DNA from: Parelaphostrongylus tenuis
Lineage: Eukaryota > Nematoda > Chromadorea > Rhabditida > Metastrongylidae
Assembly (NCBI GenBank): GCA_019055375.1
Contig: JAHQIW010006936.1
Location: forward strand, 34,604 to 98,603
DNA length: 64,000 nt
Reading direction: 5' to 3'
Numbering within the stretch: the first letter of the stretch is position 1; each line of letters opens with the position of its first letter. Positions 57,236 to 64,000 of the stretch are shown piece by piece. The translations under genes and the position numbers were made by a program. The notes beneath the pieces are model-generated. The model made no database searches, had not been told where the DNA came from, and worked only from the letters and a program-made list of their open reading frames with translations.

Positions 57236-60060
57236 CTGGGTATATTGTACGATCTTACCGTCGGTAAAAGCGGTCAAATAAAAAGATTCTGATTAACGGT
57301 TGATTATTCATTCTCAATCAAATTCGTACCTTGTCGCAAAAACTATCGCAACTCGTTGTTATACGTGCACAAGCAGTTACCAGCTTCACGTATTTTTGAA
57401 CATTTGCAGCTGCTCATTTTTTCATTCATGTTCTTGCATACCTAGATTGTTTTTGTAGCTTCCTCTGCATGTGAACATATGCACTTCCACAATCCTTAGC
57501 CTTGAAACGAGGTCCTCCGGTCAAGGTAAGCCGGCTGTCCTTCTGCTGTAGAGTCACGTCGGTTAAACCAGCCCTTTTGAGTCCGAAACTCCGTACATCT
57601 TATATTCCTACATCGTTATCTTCAAAGTGCTGTTTTGTTGGAAATGGTTTCGCTCAAATTCAAAAATCTGTTTCCGCGGCAGCATCCACAGAGTCTTGCG
57701 TGACAAACTAATACAGTTGAGCATTCTAAGCCCTTTCAGTGATATACAGTGCAGAGCAATGACTCTAGACCTTTGCTAACCAATACGTTTACTGGACGAC
57801 CAGGTTCATCTGCTATAAGGAGGCTCTACACTTCAGCATTAGTGTTCAGAAGAGTATAGAGATGGTCTATGTTCACAAAGCTCCCACAAAACCAATCAGA
57901 AATAAACCGATTCACTTACAGCAACTAATTGCACCAAATTTTCAGTATTTCTAAGCTCCCAATCCTCACAGTATCGTCACAGGAGCAACCAGAAGGTGTA
58001 GACAAGTAGAATACCCATATTGGCAATGCAGTGTGAAGAGCACAGCAGACCAAACGAATTTCGTAGTGCCGGATTGTATCGGACTGCTACTATAGCAACG
58101 ACGTTCGAAAGCAAACCGAATACACCTATCTGAAAGTCACACATCATCCTCTTACTTCAAAGGCAAATTGTTGAAGGCGATTCAGTTTAGAACAATGAAC
58201 AAGCGGCGTTATTCTATACTTGTCTTCCGATACTTATATGCAGCGCTTCATGACTATGCTACGGTCATTTTGATAGGTGTTATATGACGAGGACAGTAAT
58301 AAAATTGTATAAAAACACTGCTTTCGTCACATCTGGTTAATGTATGATTTTGAGGACGCGTAGTAATGAGATAGATAAAATTAATCTTATGGATCAGGTG
58401 CTGAACAAAAATTCCTAGATTATTACATTTCTAAGTCAAAATAAGAGCAGCCAATGACTCACCGCACTGTGGTTACAGGCACCAAAATGTATTCTGCGTG
58501 ATCAGAAATCAATTCGTTTTCCGTCACGTTCGTCGATGACGGACAGAGGACTTTTGGGGAGATATCGACGTGGACAAGCATCAAAATCACTCCGCCTCGA
58601 ACCACCCTCGTCGCCGTTAATGATAAAGTCAAATCAGTCTGATTAGCATTCCCAGGTAGTAATAGTTACCAAGAACTTCATATGTCATCATTGGTTTTTG
58701 ATATTACTAGTACAAGATCACTAGTGATTCGAAAAACAATTTCGTTGACTTTGTCGTTGAAAAGCATTTCACATTGATTTTATTCTGCAAATTTTGAAGA
58801 CCAAATGGAACGCATTAGCGCGTATTTTGCTTTCAATACTTGAAGTGTCGATAAATTCACCATCTTCACGGCCTCAAAACAGGTATCCTACTATACGGCC
58901 TCGTCAGAAAATATTCTACAATCTTCACGGAAAATCTGCGAATTATATTCCGAAAAGGATAAACACACATTGGAAGCAGAGCAGAGGCATCGAGTTTTTT
59001 GTTCACACCTCAACCAAGAACTTCTGGGATCTGAGCGGTGAATTATGATGACCTGCCGTGTATATAAATTCACGTCAAACCTTGATTAATAACTGATTAT
59101 CTGATTCTGGTAGAAAAGTATTCTTGTCTCTTCAGAAAACAGTATAAAAGATCGATTCTCATTAACTACCTCAATATTATCAGGTAGCTATTGTTTTCTC
59201 ATGAACGATTTTTGACTTTGACGAGTAGAACAACGTAGTCAATGTGTTTCAGGGCAGAATAGCTGGTATTTTAGCCGTTTGCTCTTTCAGAATTCAGAGA
59301 GGATACTGCTGTGTAGCCTCGTTCAAGGGAGAAGTTTAATAATGTTTTTGGAAAGCTCAGACCTTTAAGGTCATATCTTTTCTTCTTGGCTTCCAATTCC
59401 TCTTTAAAGTTCCGAAGTGAACTAAAACATGTCAACATTCACAGCTGTTTATCAAGAACAGTTAAAGGAAGCTGGACAAATTGTTAACAGCAAATAGCTG
59501 AACGCTTGATATAACGAATGAAAAACATCGGATCTTCTGAAGAGAGCACTGCAGTTAATTCGCTAATTGTGCTCGTAACGAATGAAGTCTGGTGTGGATA
59601 TCTTTGTATCTGACCTTTTGCAGCGTAGATTAATAATTATTCACCCAGATGATCCGTGTTCAGAAAAGACGAAGAATCGCGCGGCTCTCAACACAGGCTC
59701 CATTCAATTAGTAATTCGTGATTCACGGTACCTGGGTTTTTGATTAGGATGTCCATAACTCGTCAGCTTTCGAATGACGACGACTACACTCAGTTTGACG
59801 CTTAGAACATGTACACAACGGGGTTTTAGGGTTTTTTTTCAAACTACTTTTACAGAAATTTTCTCAGTATTATCCAGTTTATTTGTGGGAACGAAGTTGC
59901 TCAAAGTCAAAATTTCACCAGATGATATTAAGGACTTCGCTGTGATGTTAAAAAAAGAATCCACGGAAGCAAAACGTATCTTCTTCCTGATAGTAGAACG
60001 TTTTGTGAACATCTTGTCTGAAATCGAGATTACTTCCAAATCACCATGTCTTGAGCTAAT
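57236..60060. other. Mostly empty; one coding-like trace
   Basis: On the minus strand at about 57480-57610 a frame reads VRSFGLKRAGLTDVTLQQKD and LTLTGGPRFKAKD, protein-like but with stops just upstream. Other frames (58794-59048, 59774-60067) have no motif. Confidence 0.3.
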
Positions 60061-60064
60061 CTCA

Positions 60065-60715
60065 TGAACATGATGTTTATTCCGAACGAATTGATTTTGA
60101 ATGATCCATGCATACTTAAGGGAATGAATATCTCCAAATGCTTCGATCATGTTTACGTAGATCGGGGAGTCATCTTGATGAGGGACGTAGTTCCAGAATT
60201 GGGCAGGAGAAGGCCATCGGCTTGAGGAGTGTTCGTGACCGCAAAGGATATATTGAAGAGATGAAGAACACCAGACTTCGTGAAAAGCTTTTTGACCTAA
60301 CGGGGTTGGCCCTTCCTTGAGGTATGCTTAGAATCATGGTTGTTAATAGAACGAAACACCACTCGTTGTTATTGAACGCTCAATCGAAAATTAGATGCTA
60401 CTAGTATCCCGTATTTCGCAAACGATGGAAAAGATTTGAAGTACTAGTATGCGTCAATGATCGAAAGTCAAGGATACCGATGTGCGAAAGCCGTCACCGA
60501 CGAATTTCTCGGGATCTTGAGTGTTCTATAGGAAGAGCACCGACAGAATGATTCTGATTTTCTACAAAAAGTCTCGAAGAAAATTGTGATGCTCGACGAA
60601 CCTTTAGAGGGAGCAGAACCCGTTGGGCTTTTCGTGTGTGCGATAGAAAAAAACTGAAATATTACCGGCGCCCCTTCGAGTCACTCGATTTCTAACGGAA
60701 CGCCAGGTGATAAAC
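60065..60715 (+). mobile_element. Decayed RTE 3' half
   Basis: ATGATGTTTATTCCGAACGA begins a stretch equivalent to RTE 'KTMFMRNG'; next GMNISKCFDHVYVDRG, AVTDEFLGI (60490), VSKKIVMLDEP (60580) and a tail CGCCAGGTGATAAACG at 60700. The order matches the other RTE copies; frames are broken by many stops. Confidence 0.65.
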
Positions 60716-60859
60716 GTAACTTCGTAGATGTATGGAAATCGCTGTAAATCCATACTCCCAAATTTCATAGCACTAGAATGGAGATGTTAGATGAGCTAAT
60801 ATTATTCTTCGCCGATGATGTCGATAATGATATCTTCTCTAGAGACGATTATTGCATAA

Positions 60860-63800
60860 ATACGTGGAGTTTTCTTCTACAGCGCTGTAGCAAAAAAGAT
60901 CCGTTGTTCACACTTGCGTTCGCTCGCAAGATAGAGCTTTCTATTGAATTTCGATGGTCTAAGTTTCGGTGATCCTAGGTGTGCGCTCGGTTTCCGAAAA
61001 GGACGTATCACTGCATTGTAGCAAGGAAAATAAGATGGAGCTTCAAACATGCAGCTAGCTCACTGCTTGTCGACTGGAATGTATGAGTAGCTGTGATGGA
61101 TAACGCGAACGACAGAACGCGTAGGCGCAAGTGCATATGATTTGCGATTTTTGTTATTAAAATTAGGCCTTTTCTCCGATATGGCAAAAATTTAGATAAC
61201 GCATATGGCTATCATACTCAAGGATTTCCTCTACACGCTTCTATGCTTTCCACGCTTAGGCTTAAGCTTGGCGTAGTACCGTTTATTTGACATTACAAAG
61301 CAAGAATAAAAAGCCTAGACAGCTCTGCTCCGTTATCGAGTATAAATGAAGATGCATCCCTTTCTGCTGTGCAGGAATGCTTCATAAGAGTGCTAGTAAG
61401 CCTTTATTTCGAGTGTTTTCTGAAAACCACGCTAAAATTTCAATAGATCTCTTCATTACTATTCGAGTCAACACGTCACTCTTGTACAGCCCGACACAAG
61501 TGCTTCGACCTTCTTCCCCTGTTTCGGCTCTGCCCGACTGACGAGACTGTAAAGTTGAAACAAGTGCATCGGGCTGTACAAGAGCCCATTTACCAGACCA
61601 CATGATATGTTGGCTCTATAATAATGAAGAGATCTAGTGCTAGTAAGCTTTAGAAATCTTGAATCTCTGGCTAATACTCTGCATGTTTCTTTTGGAAGGA
61701 CCGTTTTAGAACGCGTAGCATCTAGAAAAGTCATCTTTTACACCTGCTGCGCGTTTTCGCTATTACTTCGTTGAGGGCACAACAAGCATATAAAGGTGAT
61801 GAGGAAATCTTGTAGTGTCAGAGTCACACGTTTTGTCGGAAGTTTTTTGAAACGGAGAAAAAGTTGGAAATTTGATAATGAAAGCTGCACTCCATGTATG
61901 TATCGCGTCATAGCGATCTATGATCGGCGTACTGGATCCATTGCCATTCTCGCCCCCGCCCATCATCACACATCCCGCAGAAAAACAAATGCCCGAGCAT
62001 GTGGAACTCGATCTTATTTTTCCTGCTACGCTGCAGTGAAACGGTTTTTCTGAAAATAAGCACAGCGTTGGAATGATCAAGACTTACGTTATCTTGCGGT
62101 TACACATAATTCCAAGGAACAGTTCTGTCTTGCGAGAAATGTGCGCTTGGAAGTACGAATATTTCTTTCTGCTACAGCGTGATAAAAAAGCTTGTCTGAA
62201 AATCTGGTAACACGAAACATGATTTAAGCCTCTTGTGAGCTGTGGTACGGCACTTATATGGTACTAGACTGCTGCTGCTTCGCCCTTGCAGGCTCTTTAC
62301 TAGCATGGTGCCTTTTAATTCAATCTAACGCTTGCAGGGAAATATGCGGATTCTTTGGAAGATGGCTGCGTAACACAGTAGCCAGAGATTTGACATTTCG
62401 AGCGAGTACTAAAGCTGCATTCGAAAATCCTTATCTGGAATATGACTTGGTTTCTTCATTTTTCCCCAATGCAACATAAGAATTTCTCATATACAATTCC
62501 AATAGAAAAAAAACTAAAAATCTTTACGAAACGGCAAAAAAATTTTTGATCAAATATCGAAAACCGCGCGATAGCGCCCGACTTGTATGTAATGCAGCCT
62601 CATTTTCCCTGCTCAGCGTTCCACAAAAGCCTCTTTCGATAACCAAAACAATTTTCGACATTTTGGGATTTACGTTAATAGGAGATTATTAGGAGCTTTG
62701 TCCTGCGAAGAACAAGCGCGATAACGGGCAACACATGTGAAACACAATTCTATTCTCCTACCATAGCGGTGTAAGAAGGCTTTTTCGAAAATCAAATACA
62801 ATCTGAAATTTCAGAGCTTTGCAGTATTTAATGAATCGTAAAGTTTAGTATGAGAGCCCTATTCAGTTAAATTTAAGCGTGATAATAATAAAACGCGAGA
62901 TGTGTGTAAAACATAATTTTATTCATAATGCTACAGCGCTCAAGAGGGCCATTCTAAAGCACAAGTACATTTCTGGGCTTTTTGGGATTATTTCGATGAA
63001 TTAGAAGTAGTCTAGCAGAAAGTCTTCGTTCAACAGAAGACTTCCTTTCCAAAAATTCCCACTTGATTACAGAAAACAACCTTTGTAACGGAATACAATG
63101 CAACTAAAAAGAATGAAAGTGGAGAAACAAAGGACTCCACTGCTTAGGGGAAAGTACATAATCCTCCTTCACAAAGGGTAAACATGATTTCAAAGTCTAT
63201 TTGAATTTGCGAGTTTGCTGTATTTCAATAGACTTATCGTTATACTTCACATCGTTTACTTCTAAGAAAAAAGATTAGGTGGTAAACAAAAGTTGAATCT
63301 TATATTTGCCTTAAATACAATTCTACCTAATACAACTTATTCACTAAATTTTAGCTTTCCTCGCTTGTTATTACTGCCATTAGATAAAATTTCATCTTGA
63401 AAAGTACTTTTTCAGTACTTTCTCTTCTTACTTTTTGACAAATAGCTTTTTTTAGGCTTGGTAAATCATACTTCTCTTTCATTGTACCTTGATCAATCAA
63501 GTAAATCCAAAACCCACTCTTGCATATTTCTTGACAACAAAGCAGGACAGAATTACAGTAGAGAAAATGAAGTGTCTGGAAAAAATGTTCAATTGAAAGC
63601 AAGTATTTTTTGGTTGTCGCATCGTTAACTCTCAAGTGTGGTGAGTTCAAGAGTGCAAAGCAAAGATACTTCTATCAAAACGGATATTATATCTCCGTGA
63701 TTCGAATTGAAAGAAACCTGATTCCTCAAGGAAATGAGAAGGAGTGATCATATAAACGATTGTCATCGCGTATGTAGTAATCGTGCAAATATAATACGAC

Positions 63801-64000
63801 TGATTGAGACACGCTCACCTTCTGCTGTTCTCAAAATGGGAAAGAGCTCATTATAACTAGTTCTCGGAGGTTACAGAACTTCAATAAGAAAGTTCGAAAA
63901 GCACTGATGAAACTCAAAGTAAGAGATCATGCGATATTGTGCAGTGTTTATGACAAAATATGATCTGTGCTTCATAACTATAAGCGATTGTGTGTGTGTG
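60860..64000 (-). repeat. Right arm of the large inverted repeat (partner 3797-6600)
   Basis: Reverse complement of the left arm. It contains the same diverged repeat units and no gene. It ends in AATCGC-complement followed by TGTGTGTG at 63989-64000, so the microsatellite flank is also mirrored. About 250 bases longer than the left arm, mostly because of the FB1 insertion at 61401-61636. Confidence 0.85.
61401..61636. mobile_element. FB1-type foldback insertion with 11-bp target duplication
   Basis: The 236-base insert is flanked by GTGCTAGTAAG at 61390-61400 and 61637-61647. The left arm of the inverted repeat has the uninterrupted site (complement of CGACTGTTAGCACTCTTATG near 6080-6098). 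Inside, AGATCTCTTCATTA faces TAATGAAGAGATCT, and CAGCCCGACACAAGTG faces AAGTGCATCGGGCTGTAC around a CCCGACTGACGAG centre. A non-coding element; the length of the duplication is like those of Mutator-type or foldback elements. Confidence 0.75.

Noticed and set aside
1..64000. CRISPR array, operons, riboswitches or bacterial regulatory sites
   Set aside because: The window is eukaryotic with spliced genes; the regular arrays are foldback and microsatellite repeats.

Overview
This window is eukaryotic DNA, most likely from a strongylid (hookworm-like) nematode. The signs are small exons with TTTCAG-type acceptors, a spliced nematode-style secreted-protein gene with a TTTTTTTAG acceptor just before its ATG, RTE-type retrotransposon remnants, mariner/Tc1 relics and dense foldback elements. 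The species is inferred, not read. Only a small part is exonic; most long open frames are shadows, notably the Thr/His frames over the AC repeat.

Layout. 1-3035 holds the last two exons of a secreted-protein gene (copy 1) and its 3' flank. It ends at an AC-rich microsatellite (3036-3799). About 3797-6600 is the left arm of a large inverted repeat whose right arm is about 60860-64000, again ending in the same microsatellite. 6.6-29.5 kb is mainly mobile DNA: tandem and inverted foldback elements (7791-8830, 22880-23626), an RTE fragment, a solo LTR with a 5-bp target duplication (12486-13317), tRNA-headed SINEs, and a foldback element with tRNA-shaped segments (19423-20101).

29.6-38.05 kb carries eight or more exons of fumarylacetoacetase, the last enzyme of tyrosine breakdown. 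Catalytic residues and splice sites are present, but there are five small indels. Its introns hold a SINE, a deleted mariner, another foldback copy, a 1.3-kb dispersed repeat and antisense coding-like segments. 38.6-45.2 kb is a transposon graveyard (Tc1/mariner, three RTE pieces, a second deleted mariner).

46.56-48.91 kb is copy 2 of the secreted-protein gene with five exons. From 48390 to 51537 it runs into a diverged direct duplicate of the window start. A PRPF6 (prp-6) pseudogene lies on the minus strand at 52285-53830, split by a tRNA-like foldback element. 54-60.8 kb is sparse, with one good orphan minus-strand exon (55328-55522), diverged repeat units and a decayed RTE tail.

The strongest points for follow-up are the paired segmental duplications with microsatellite breakpoints, the foldback families (one insertion has a visible empty site in the paralogous arm), the two mariners that share one internal deletion, and the contrast between indel-only damage in fumarylacetoacetase and nonsense damage in PRPF6.
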